NCBI RefSeq assembly: GCF_009727055.1
Contig: NC_052359.1
Location: 65,891,975-65,955,974, forward strand
DNA length: 64,000 bases
Source of the DNA: Benincasa hispida
Lineage: Eukaryota > Streptophyta > Magnoliopsida > Cucurbitales > Cucurbitaceae
Direction of reading: 5' to 3'
Part shown: in pieces, positions 11,021-21,620 of the stretch
How positions within the stretch are numbered: the first letter of the stretch is position 1
Layout of the letters: the number at the start of each line of letters is the position of its first letter
Translations under genes and position numbers: made by a program
Notes under the pieces: generated by a model
What the model saw: the letters and a program-made list of their open reading frames with translations, nothing else
What the model was told of the DNA's origin: nothing
Databases searched by the model: none

Positions 11021-11404
11021 TTATATAATGTACATGTCTCGCAGACCTAGACTATTTAGATGACACTCAAATACTTTAGCCGAGAGAGCCTTCGTAAATA
11101 GATCGACAATGTTGTACTCGGAAACGATCTTTGTGATGATTATATCTCTTTGATGCGCAATCTCCCGTATCAGATGATACTTCATTTCAATATGTTTTCC
11201 TCATTTGTGATTGTAGGGTTCTTTAGAGTTAGCTATTGTCCCACTGTTGTCACAGTATAAGGTGATGGGCAAGTCCATATTTGGGACCACTTCCAAATTG
11301 TTTAGGAACTTCCTAAGCCAAACTGCTTTCTTTGATGCTTCACAAGTAGCTACATATTCTGCCTCCATAGTGGAGTATGCAATGCATCCTTGCTTGATGC
11401 TATG
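11021..11404 (-). pseudogene. Copia RNase H C-terminal fragment (antisense)
   Basis: The minus strand encodes SIKQGCIAYSTMEAEYVA, then AVWLRKFL and LYCDNSG, then GKHIEMKYHLIREI and a stop at 11023-11021. These are standard plant Copia RNase H motifs (ADSTMEAEY region, CDN motif). Only about 125 residues remain and the N-terminal part is missing. It is better preserved than the sense copy at 16216-17013, which has several changes in the same motifs. Confidence 0.85.
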
Positions 11405-11411
11405 CTATACT

Positions 11412-13436
11412 TGAAAGAAATCAAAATAGAGATCCTTTTAGCAGTGGAAATGGATTGTTCCAAATCCCATTCAGAATGAACACAAAATAATTACAGTCTT
11501 AAACATAAACGAACAAATTATGCATAAACAAAAATTACAGCATGCTACAAGAAGATACAAGGGATAAAGTATGCATAACTTTAAAGAACTCTTTTTCAAA
11601 TATCCCTCGATCATTCAGAAAATCGTTCAGAACGAACACAACAAACGAAACAACCAACAACACGAACAACTAGATGCACCTCGAACCCAATCGAGTCCAA
11701 CTCGATCCTCGAACTGAATTAGAACACCACCACAAGTGTTACCTTAGTATTCTCGGTGTGAAAATTCAGGAGTTGTGGGCTCTGTATGATCTTGGATTGA
11801 GGAAAGCAGGAGATAGACGATCGAGTAAGTGGGATATGAGGACTGTCTATTATATAGACGATGTACTCGATCGTTTAGAAGATGAAGCCTATCGTATAGA
11901 CTTTGTTACTCGATCGTGTAGCAACGATCAAGCGAGTAACTATCGTATAATCAACTCGTAGCTCAATCGTGTATGCTCTCAACGCTATCGCTTAGTAAAA
12001 ACACTTTTTACTTGATAGCCTTTTTCGTGAGATTAATTCTGAATCAATCATCATCTAATTTTGGAAAAAAAAAAGTTTCCTTTTATCTCACAGTTACCAT
12101 AAAACTTTCAATAGCCTCCCACCCAATTTGGTTATTAGAGAAAAAGAATAATTAATTATCATATAATTAATATATTATAAATAAATATGATAACCAACTT
12201 ATCATATTATATTTATAACCTATAGTTTTAATATTTCATCATATGAAACATATAAACCATAGTTCTTTTTCTATTTTACGGCATTTAATATAAATCATAT
12301 TTATATTAATTCCTCCAATTAATGTATCTAATACATCATATCAATTTATATCACATATAATTGAATTTTCTCTTGTTAATTTGAACACTTCAAATCAACC
12401 CAAAATCTGATTCTCAACTTGAACCCACTGAGCTACCAAGGGGACCTCATGGACCTGTAGCTTGAAGCTCCAACGATATGTGAATAACTGACTAAACTCT
12501 TTAGTCACAAGATCCACCATCTATTAACTATTGGTCACTCCACTAAAGATCGATAGCTACACTCTTCGCACTATAGATATATTTTTGTTTCCATATGACC
12601 AATAAACAGTGCGATGACTCTTCACAAATTACTTGTAAGTACAGCTAGGCCAATTTACCGTTTCTGTAGTTACATCTAACTTCTTAAGTACCACTGATCC
12701 CTCTAATGAACAATAAGTCATAGTCCTACTATGACTGAGTTCTTTCTTCCAAATAGAGGTTGTGGTCATTATGTTCAAGACCTCGAATCAGCCCTTAAAG
12801 GAGCAATTTATCTACTTACCCCTGCTTTGGGGAAGGAGTGAATTCCGTCTTGTGTAGTCGAGTTTCCAATTCCTCAATCAGACGAATCTCCAAAAAGGTA
12901 AGCTTGTTGAGTTGGAAATCTGGCCACTCTCACCTATACTAATCAAAGGACTGCCCTCATAGGCAGGAGTTCCCAACTCACTCAGGATTAAGGTCATTTC
13001 ACCTATGGTCATTTTAGTGAAATGTAAGTCTCAATTATCAACGACGTTATATAAAGAGACTAATCATTTCGTGGTCTGGTCTTATACAAACTCTTTGTAT
13101 AGGATACCTCCGCTCGCATGTCTCCACATGAATGGTCAGAATAAGACCATTTATAGCACTTTACTACACTTGTAACATCTACAAAGCAGGCCGCATCCAT
13201 AGTGTCATCAGGATAAAGTATCCCTCATTTATTTTTATACTACAAACCATTTAGGTTAAGGCATGATCCACTTGTATGTCTCACATACATGCTTAAGTTA
13301 CATGAAAGAACCACATATCTTAGTTTATTGGATTTTAGTAAATACATATAAAATAATATTTATTTTATTAATAACAATGTGCACAAAATGTTTACAAACT
13401 ACGAGACCACCGGGAGAATTAGAACACCAGTCCCAA
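11412..13436 (-). mobile_element. Copia LTR, antisense, about 2.0 kb
   Basis: It aligns along its length, in reverse, with the LTR at 17102-22688 once the two insertions there are removed. Shared landmarks are the start TTGGGACTGGTGTTCTAATT, the run CTTTGTATAGGATACC, the TCATAGTAGGACTATGACTT block and the AAACGATCG words. It keeps the uninterrupted form of the site (near 12709-12728) that holds plastid DNA in the other LTR. The short ORF at 11674-11961 is LTR sequence read through. Confidence 0.85.
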
Positions 13437-14458
13437 GAAACGAGAGGAGGACACTTCTATGATCCGAGTGAGAACAAAGTGTTTGTTTTCACTAATACTA
13501 TCTTCTTGGAAGAAGACCACATGAGGGATCATAGGCCACGAAGTAAGCTCATTTTACGTGAGATCTCTAATAAGACTGAGACTGTTGAGGGTTCAACAAG
13601 AGTTGTTGAACAAGCCGACAGATTAACAAGAGTTGTTGAGGTCGGGATGTCTAGTCAACCAACTCAAGAGTTGAGACTGCCTCGACGTAGTGGGAGGCTT
13701 ATGAACCCACCGGATCGCTATATGGGTTTGATTGAAGTCCAAAACATCATTACGAATGATAGGGTCGAGGATCTGTTGTCTTTTAAGAAAACAATAGAGG
13801 AAGTTGACAAAGTGAATGGGTTAAGGCCATGAACCAGGAAATGGAGTCTCTGTACTTCAATAAGGTCTGGAAGCTTGTTGATCCACCTGATGGGGTAAGA
13901 CCTATTGGGTGTAAGTGGATCTATAAGCAAAAGAGAAGTGTAGATATAAAGGTGCAAACCTTTAAGGCTAGACTCGTGGCAAAGGGTTATACCCAGGTTG
14001 AGGGAGTTGACTATGAGGAAACTTTCTCACCTGTTGTCATGCTGAAGTCTATCAGGATTCTCCTGTCCATAGCCACATTTTATGATTATAAAATATGGCA
14101 AATGGATGTCAAGACTGCCTTTTTGAATGGTAATCTTGAGGAGACCATCTATATGACTCAACCAGAGGGGTTCATAGTTCCAGATCAAGAGCAAAGAATT
14201 TGCAAGCTTAATAAGTCCATTTATGGGCTGAAACAAGCATCTAGATCTTGAAACATCAGATTTGATATTGTTGTCAAATCATTTAACTTTGACCCGAACG
14301 TTGATGAGCCTTGTGTTTAAAAGAATAACATCAATAGCTCGGTAGCTTTCCTGGTACTGTATGTAGATGATATCCTACTCATTGGGAATGATGTAGGGTA
14401 TCTAACTGATATTAAGAATTGGCTACCTTCCTAGTTTCAAATGAAAGATTTGGGTGAG
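13437..14458 (+). pseudogene. Copia integrase tail and reverse transcriptase N-terminal half (sense, decayed)
   Basis: The sequence resumes at ETRGGHFYDPSENKVFVFTN, continues through the linker (ELRLPRRSGR) and, after a frame change near 13830, into reverse transcriptase: NQEMESLYFNKVWKLVD, GCKWIYKQK, FKARLVAKGYTQVEG, QMDVKTAFLNG, KLNKSIYGLKQASRS. The catalytic YVDD motif is encoded at 14360-14371 in a frame with stops just before it. The domain is cut at 14458 by a gypsy-type solo LTR and continues at 16127. Reverse transcriptase copies element RNA into cDNA; this copy is not functional. Confidence 0.88.
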
Positions 14459-16126
14459 TGATGCTTGATTTTATGAAGTGAATTATGGATGATATGTGAT
14501 GGTGAAATTGCGTTGTGCACTCAAATTTCCTCAGTGGAATCCAAATGTAAATCCCACTGAGTTTCCTGATAAGTCCAGGGTCGAACTTAGGGACTTGTGA
14601 AAACATGTTGCATTGGTAATTTTTATGAAAACTTTATGGTAACTGGATAAATAAATAAAGTGTTGGGATTGTTGTTTGCGTTAATGAAAAAAATAAACAA
14701 ATGCGGCGATGTTTGAAAAGAGTTGATAAACGGGAAATGCGATGAGTATGCAGTGAACGGGTTGAGAAAAGTTTCGGTTAACACTTCCTAGGATGCGTTC
14801 ATGCTATGCGATCATGCAACATGCATACAACAGTAAACCACTTCTCGGTGCGAATGCCACAACTTATAAGGCTAAAACGTATGTGATATATGCGCTAAGT
14901 CTATAGGACCTACACATAAGCCTCTACTCTTATTTATGCGATGACGAAATGACACACACACAAATAAGGCGACCACATAATATCATTCCCATCTCTAGGA
15001 TGCATGCCGATGCAGGTTGACAAACAGAACTTATCTCTAAGTCCCTATCTCTTATTTATGCAGTTCTAATCTTGCTCTTTCGAGTCCAGATTCTAACCTA
15101 GCTCTCTGCAGCCATTAGGTTCTTTCTTTAGACTCTCTCTCGAGTAGCTCTAAAGGGTATTTGGCACAACATAAAATAAGACAATCGCAAGCAATGAACT
15201 TCCTAGTCATGTTAGCTTAGTTTTTCTTAACCCATTCAACTAGTTTAGCTACTCATGCATGCTAAGAGAGTGAACAGATGTAGAAATAGAACTTCCATTG
15301 TTATAAATATAAAGATGAAGTAAAAAATAACAATGCAAGTATAGAATAAAGGGCCTGGTAGCAATCTCTTACTGCCCAAACTTTTACACTTTTTTCTACT
15401 CGTGCTCAAAAGATAATCTCTCTCTCGCGAGAGTCGGCCCGCTCTCTGCTTCTTCGCCTTAAGGTTCTCTCTCGAGTTTCCCTGAGCGATCTCTGGCGTC
15501 ACCACTCTTCTCTTGCTCCGCCTTAAAGCGAAAGGAAAACTATGAACAAAGACGTGCGAACTGAAGTATGAAATTTCGAACTGCTGAACCCCTTTTCTGA
15601 AAGATGACCTTGGTATTTATAGAGTATCCAGGGTGAAAGGCGATTTCTCTCTCATGATTGTACAGATGGGACGGCTTTAATTCCTGACTGATGCGCTGAA
15701 TAATTGTCATCGAAAAGCTGAATGTACTCGTGATCGTTATCGGCTGTCAACTTAATTCAGATTCGGCTGTCATCAGCTTTCTGTCCCATCGCGATTAATT
15801 AGCCTTTCACCTAGATGCGCCTACCATATTGCGCTGACCAAATTGCGGCGATCCTTCTCGGGCGAATATTTGCGACACGATCACTGCAAATCCTTGCAGT
15901 GATGCTGCGCTCAACCAATGATTTCCTATGATCGCAATTTCCACCTTGCATCATCGCATATTCTGCACAAAAATACGAAATTCAACTGTTCTAATGCGAT
16001 AAACACATACGACCGCAATATTATGAATCTGATTCTTTTTGGATGCAATTTAACATGTTTTATCAATGCAAGCCGGCATTGTTTAAGAATTAGCACTATG
16101 ATAACGTACATTTATGCCCGTTATCA
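14459..16126 (-). mobile_element. Gypsy-type solo LTR, copy B (antisense, 1668 bp)
   Basis: On the minus strand it starts TGATAACGGGCATAAATGTA at 16126 and ends CATCA at 14459. The flanks are GTGAG on both sides (14454-14458 and 16127-16131), a perfect 5-bp target duplication, inside the Copia reverse transcriptase (KDLGE / AQYVLG). One LTR with a clean duplication and no interior identifies a solo LTR formed by recombination of a full element. A TATA-like site lies near 15612-15623. It is the same family as copies A and C. Confidence 0.92.
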
Positions 16127-17013
16127 GTGAGGCACAGTATGTTCTCGGGATCCAGATTATTCAGGATTGCAAAAACAAACGGTTAGCCCTGTCTTAGGCA
16201 TCGTACATTGATCAAATGTTGATAAGGTACAGGATACAGGATTCCAAGAGGGGTTTGTTACCCTTCAGGCATGGAATCGTTCTATCTAAGGATCAATGTC
16301 CTAAGACACCTCAAGAGGAGATGAGACAGATTCCCTATGTTTCTACTGTAGGAAGCTTGATGTATGTAATGTTGTGTACTCGACTTGACATTTGCTATGC
16401 AGTAGGGATTGTCAGTCGGTATCAGTCCAATCCAAGATTTGATCACTGGACGGCGGTCAAGATGATCCTCAGATATCTTCGAAGAACGAGGGACTACATG
16501 CTTATGTACGGAGATAAGGATCTGATTCTTACAAGATACACGAACTCTGACTTTCAGACCAATCGAGATTCTCGCAAATCGACATTGGGGTTAGTGTTTA
16601 CTCTGAATGAAGGGGCTATAATCTGGCAAAGCATCAAGCAAGGATGCATTGCGGACTTCATTATGGAAGTCGAATACATAGCGACTTGTGAAGTAGCTAA
16701 GGAGGCTGTTTGGCTGAGGAAGTTCCTTTCAAATTTGGATGTTGTTCAAAATATGGATTTTCTGATCACACTGTATTGTGGTAACAGCGAAGCGGTGGCA
16801 AATTCGAAGGAGCCTCGGAGTCATCATCGGAGTAAGCACATAGAACGGAAATATCACCTGATCAGGGAGATTGTGCATCGCGGTGAAGTGATAGTCACGA
16901 AGATTGCATCGGAACACAATTTTACTAATCCCTTTACAAAGGCCTTCAAGGCTAAAGTGTACGAAGGCCACCTGGAGAGTCTAGGTCTACAAGACATATG
17001 GCATCTTGTCTAG
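16127..17013 (+). pseudogene. Copia reverse transcriptase end and RNase H (sense, mildly decayed)
   Basis: The interrupted RT resumes at AQYVLGIQII. An open frame from 16216 to 17013 then covers the RT/RNase H connection (PYVSTVGSLMYVMLCTRLDI), CYAVGIVSRYQSNP, WTAVKMILRYLRRTRDYML, SRKSTLG and the RNase H end (MEVEYIA, HIERKYHLIREIVHRGEV), ending HLV and stop. Several conserved residues are altered: YTNSDFQ for YTDSDFQ, ADFIMEVEY for ADSTMEAEY, CGNSEA for CDNSGA. RNase H removes the RNA template during cDNA synthesis. The changed acidic residues argue against activity. Confidence 0.9.
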
Positions 17014-17085
17014 GGCAAGTGGGAGATGATACTGGGGTATGACCTAGTTTATTATATATTGTACATTAATCTCCCGAGTCATTAG

Positions 17086-17101
17086 GACAAGTGGGAGATT
17101 T
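17086..17101 (+). promoter_or_regulatory. Polypurine tract next to the Copia 3' LTR
   Basis: GGACAAGTGGGAGATT lies immediately before the LTR start. A similar purine tract (GGCAAGTGGGAGATG) lies just after the pol stop at about 17013-17027. These tracts resist RNase H and prime plus-strand synthesis. Confidence 0.75.
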
Positions 17102-17829
17102 TTGGGATTGATGTCCTAATTATCCCGGAGTCTTGTTGTTTTGTAAAGATACACATTGTTTAATGAATAAAATAAGTGTTATTTAATTCTGGCATTTACT
17201 CATATTCAATAAACAAAGCTCCTTGGTTATCTTTTGTGAACTTAAGTATGTATATGTGATATACAAGTGGATCATGTCTTAAGTGATAACCTAAATAGGT
17301 CTATAGTATAAGGATTAAGGTGGGATACCTGATCCTGGTGACACTACCGATACGGCCCGCTTTGTAGAAGTTTGCAAGTGTTGTAAACTACTATAGATGG
17401 TTGATCCTGACTATTCATGTGGAGACGTGCAAGCGGGGGTGTCCTATACAAAGAGTTTGTATAAGACCTAGACCGCGAGATGACTAGACTCTGTATATAA
17501 AGTCGTTGATACTAGAGACTTGCATCTCATCTAAATGACCATAGGTGACACGACCTCAATCCTGAGTGTTTTGGGAACTCCTGCCTTTGAAAGCGGTCCT
17601 TTGATTAGTATGGGTAAGAGTGCCCAGATTACCAACTTAACATGCCTACCTTTTTGGGGATTTGTCTGATATGGGAGCTAAGAACTCAATCCACAAGATG
17701 GAATTCAATTATTTCTCGAAGTAAGGATAAGTAGAGAGATTGTTCCCTTAAGGGCTGATTCCGGGCTTGAACATAGTGGTCACAGCTTCTCTTTGGAAGA
17801 GAAGACTCGGTCATAGTAGGACTATGACT

Positions 17830-17879
17830 TATACCAAAGGTTTAGAAGACCTCTATTCTATCCATTAGACAATGGACGC
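17830..17879 (-). pseudogene. trnR-UCU: Plastid-derived tRNA-Arg(UCU) fragment, 5' 50 nt
   Basis: The minus strand from 17879 reads GCGTCCATTGTCTAATGGAT, then the anticodon arm with TCT and GGTATA. The T arm and the 3' acceptor strand are missing because the insert ends here. It is recognised as plastid trnR-UCU. It cannot fold to a complete tRNA. Confidence 0.85.
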
Positions 17880-18154
17880 TTTTTATTCCAATTTTATTTT
17901 TTCGTATTTTCACCTCTCTTGTTCGTAAAAAAAAAAGTGTGAGAATTCCGGAAATTGCGTATTCAATTCAATGATGCATTACATTAACTAATACATTACT
18001 TAAAATTAAGTAAATTGCAAATTTTGATTTGAGTAATTACATTATGAATTTATAAATATAAATGAAATTCATTAATACATTAATATAATATTAATAAATA
18101 ATTTATTATATTTATAATATATATTATTAAATATCAATCATAAGAATAAGATAA

Positions 18155-18203
18155 GCGGATAGCGGGAATCGAACCCACGGAAGACTACGGGTTATAGTTG
18201 ACG
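18155..18203 (-). pseudogene. trnG-UCC: Plastid-derived tRNA-Gly 3' exon with internal deletion (trnG-UCC)
   Basis: The minus strand has the T arm and acceptor end GGGTTCGATTCCCGCTATCC, preceded by anticodon-region bases CTTCC and a TATAACCC block. Roughly 13 bases between the anticodon loop and the T arm appear missing relative to a normal tRNA, so it is broken. Location upstream of trnR and similarity to the intron-containing plastid tRNA-Gly support the name; the exact isoacceptor is inferred. Confidence 0.7.
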
Positions 18204-20119
18204 TTGATTCATCATTTTGAACGTCTCTAATTCAAAATCGAACGTGAAACTTTGGTTTCATTCGGCTTCTTTATGGAAGATGGATAAATTCCCAAATGTA
18301 AGATGTAAACAAAAAAAAATGCCACCCATAACATCTATGTCAGCCTTTCCGTCTGAATGCATTCAAAAGGACCCGCTTTATAGATGATCCCTATACAAGA
18401 GAAGATTATAACAATCTTTCCAGGTATTTATTTCATTCCCTATTTCTATTTAAAATAATCCTTAGGAAAAGTATTTTGTTTCCGCCGAGCTAAAAAACGA
18501 TGTCGACGTCTCTAGTAAACCAAAGACATTGTAATAAGCTATTTTGTTTTGCTTCAATCTCCCTTATACAAAGAAAAAATTGAAGATTTAGTTACGATTA
18601 GAAAAAATTCCACCTTTATCATGGATCCCTTATTCCTTCAATTGGAAGTATTGATCCAATTCAAGAAAATTATGTTTCGTAATTTCATGATCCAATTTTT
18701 TCAATTTCGAACTGATTTTTGGATACAAATCACGAGAATTTATATTTTTCCTCGAATCTTTCATCGAGAGGTAAAGGATTAAATCATTTTAAGAAATAAA
18801 GTCTTTGATCGAAATATTAATCAAACCGAAGGATCCACTATGACTGATGTTCATTAGAGGGATCGGTGGTACTTAAGGACACAGATGTAACTACAGGGGC
18901 ATAATGGTTATTGGCCCAACTGTACTTACGAGCGATCTGTTAAGGGTTGTCGCACTGCTGATTGGTTAAGATGGATACATAATATATCTGTGGTAAAGAG
19001 AGTTCAGCTGTCAGTCTTTAGTGGAGTGTCTGGCAGTTAACTGATGGTGGATCCCATGACTAAAGATTTAGTCAGTTATTCACGTACCGATAGAGCTTTG
19101 AGCTACAGGTCCATGAGGTCCCCTTGATAGCTTAATGGATTCAGTTGAGGATCAATTCTTGGTGTTGATTTGAAATGTTCAAATTGACAAGAGGTATTTT
19201 TATTATATATGATATAATTGGTTTAATATATGAGATACATCTAGTGAAGGATTGATGTAAATGAGATTTACATTAAGTACCATGGAATAGAAAAAGAACT
19301 ATGGTTTATGTGTTTCATGAGATGAAATATTAAACTATAGGTTATAAATATAGTATGATAAGTTGGTTATCATTTATATTTATAATAATATTAATTATTG
19401 GATAATTAGTTCGTTTTTTTTAAATAACCAAATGAATGGGTGGTTATTGGATTCATGGTAACCATGAGTTTAAAAGAAAAGTGGTTTTCCTATTTTGAAA
19501 ATGATGATTTACAAACGATTGAAAAAAAAAAATTTCTCTATCGTGCAAAAGAAACTCACGTAGTCGTCTAGTAAATATGGATTTATTAAACGACGATTGG
19601 ACGAGCTAAACAATCGTGAAGTGGCGAGCTAAACGATCATGCAGTATTTAATAAACAATCACATAGTTTTTTTTAGACGATCGTCGTAATGACCCAGATT
19701 TGTACGCATACAGGAAATTAAATGTCAAATAATAAGCAGGACGAAATTTTATTTAAAGGGGTGGAAATTTAGAAAAAAAAATGAATAATTGGAAATTGGA
19801 AATTTATTGGATTAATTGGAAATTTATTCATTATCCAAAAAATAATGAATAAAGGAGCAGAATTAGGGAGGATTAATTAGAAGTTGGACGTTAGCTAATT
19901 CAGGAGACAACGGGTAGTAGATAACTTTTTGTTTGGGCACTGCTCATTGGAAGAATTGGAGGTGAATTAATTGCCCATATACTCTTAAAATTTGAAAGAG
20001 TTAAAAAGAGGAAGTGGAGTCCACAAGCAGTGAAGGGCAACCACGCGTGAAAACTAGCGAGATTGGAGAGAACATTGGAGAGAGCAAGAGTCAAGAGAGC
20101 GAGAATTCTCAGCGAGACA

Positions 20120-20440
20120 GTGGAGAGAGCGGGAGCGGTAGCAAGAGCGAGAGCGAGAGCGAGAGCGGAGCGAGAGGCGAGAGCGGGAGCGAGAGCGAGA
20201 GCGGAGCGGGAACGAGAGCGAGAGCGGGCGGGAACGAGAGCGAGAGCGGAGCGGGAACGAGAGCGAAAGCGAGAGCGGGAACGAGAGCGAGAGCGAGAGC
20301 GGTGCGGGAACGAGAGCGAGAGTGGAGCGGGAACGAGCGAGACGGGAGCGGAACGAGAGCGAGAGCGGGAGTGAGAGCGAGACGAGAGCGGGAGCGGGAG
20401 CGAGAGCGGGAGCGGAAGCGGGACCAGCGACAGTAACAGC
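20120..20440 (+). repeat. GAGAGC / GAGCGG minisatellite
   Basis: More than 300 bp made almost entirely of GAGAGC, GAGCGG and GGAACGAGAGC units; one strand is nearly free of T. Because the unit is a multiple of 3 without stops, long frames exist on both strands (Arg/Glu/Ser on one, Ser/Leu/Pro on the other); these are not genes. It lies upstream of the LTR TATA box, so in the U3 region. Confidence 0.9.
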
Positions 20441-20825
20441 GAGAGTCACGAGAGAAAACCAGCGAGAAAGCTGGAGAGAGTGAGATTCTAAGAGCAGGGA
20501 GAGCGAGATTTTGACGGAACGAGATTTGGATAAAGAGAGAGTGGACAGAGTGGAATTCCTAGTGAAAAAACTGGAGAGAGCAAGATTCTGAGAGCAGAGT
20601 GAGCGAGATTTGGACAGAAGCGCGAGTTATGCGTTGAATTTGGCCACGATATTATAGATTATACATAGAAAAACCCTAAAATTGAATACAAACAAAGAAT
20701 GATGACGTAAGGGCAAACGTTAGCCAAGATTAGGTGTCTTATTGAGAGGAATCCTTAAACCCTAAGTAATTTTAAAGAAGCCACCTGTACGATGATTTGT
20801 CACACTGAGGAAAAGCTGAAAACTA

Positions 20826-20835
20826 CTATAAATAG
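20826..20835 (+). promoter_or_regulatory. TATA box of the second solo LTR
   Basis: CTATAAATAG occurs in an ordinary plant core-promoter context inside the LTR, about 1.1 kb from its start. Confidence 0.5.
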
Positions 20836-21252
20836 AACCCTTTGCCTAAAGATTTAACCCATTCTCAAATAAATCGCAGTAACAAAGAATCGTGTGAAAG
20901 AGTAAGTGTGAGTGAGGAAGTTTTGTGAGGTTAAAAAGAGAAAAGCTCGGGTAAGGTGCTGCCCAAATTTCTGCCCAAATTTCCTTCTAGTTTAAAAAGG
21001 GAAAGCTCTAACTGATCAAATCATAAAGAATAATAAGGAATAACTAGATCACGGTAAGTAGTTTATTTCACCCTCTCTTTAAATGTTCTATTGGTAGTGT
21101 ACCTTTATTATGTTGCATGATTATGTTAATTGTTATATTGCATTACATGTTTAAAACACGTTTCTCTACAAGGGACCCCATGCATTATGTTTGTTCACAA
21201 TTACATTAAAATCAAGTTTTAATTAGGTGTAAGTTATGCTTCCAGTCTAATC

Positions 21253-21620
21253 TTACGTTTATGTTAATGGTTGATGTTGGATGCGACTCTGGCCCTACTG
21301 ACTGCATGACCCGCTAATCATCAAATGGGTTAGTTTCCGCTAAGTCCTCATCTTTCTATCAGGGTGGAGAAATTTATGCTTCCAGGGCTGGCAGGGCATG
21401 TATGGTTGCACCCCTCCAGGCCTAATCTTACGTTATATTTATGCTAGGGACTAGCAGGGAATGTATGGTTGCACCCCTCTAGTTCAATATTACGTTTATG
21501 CTAATGGTTGATGTTGGATGCGACTCTGGCCCTACTGACTGCATGACCCGCTAATCATCAGATGAGTTAGTTTTCGCTTAGGTTCTCATCTTCCTATCAG
21601 GGCGGAGAGATTTATGTTGG
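21253..21620 (+). repeat. Direct repeat, two copies of about 130 bp, period 237 bp
   Basis: Copies begin with TTACGTTTATG at 21253 and 21490 and share GATGTTGGATGCGACTCTGG and GACCCGCTAATCATCA, diverging after the CTATCAGGG block. Between them a shorter TGTATGGTTGCACCCCTC motif is also duplicated. Both are internal duplications of the LTR. Confidence 0.8.

Larger units (their letters stand above)
10967..13436 (-). mobile_element. Antisense Copia-family insertion, internally deleted, lacking its 3' LTR
   Basis: Read on the minus strand, this insert starts with an LTR (13436 to 11412), jumps straight to the last third of RNase H (11404 to 11021), and ends shortly after a purine tract (GCAAGTGGGAGATG). 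There is no second LTR. The interrupted host motif reads CCTAA on the left and CCCAA on the right, possibly a 5-bp target duplication with one change. It may be a deletion derivative or a recombination product. Confidence 0.75.
17830..18836 (-). other. Nuclear insertion of plastid DNA (NUPT), trnG-trnR region, 1007 bp
   Basis: On the minus strand the order is tRNA-Gly intron-like sequence, tRNA-Gly 3' exon, AT-rich spacer, then the 5' part of tRNA-Arg(UCU), colinear with the trnG-UCC / trnR-UCU region of land-plant plastid genomes. The insert is flanked by the 9-bp repeat ACTATGACT at 17821-17829 and 18837-18845. The antisense LTR (12709-12728) and the LTR context show a single copy at the empty site. 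The 77-codon ORF at 18549-18782 is intron or spacer sequence of the plastid and is not annotated as a gene. Confidence 0.9.

Noticed and set aside
11674..11961. A 95-codon gene
   Set aside because: It is antisense LTR sequence containing the GATCG word array.
18549..18782. A 77-codon gene
   Set aside because: It lies inside the plastid-derived insert, in intron or spacer sequence, antisense to the tRNA genes.
20014..20449. Arg/Glu/Ser-rich or Ser/Leu-rich proteins encoded on both strands
   Set aside because: They are produced by the stop-free GAGAGC minisatellite inside an LTR; there is no domain and no gene structure.
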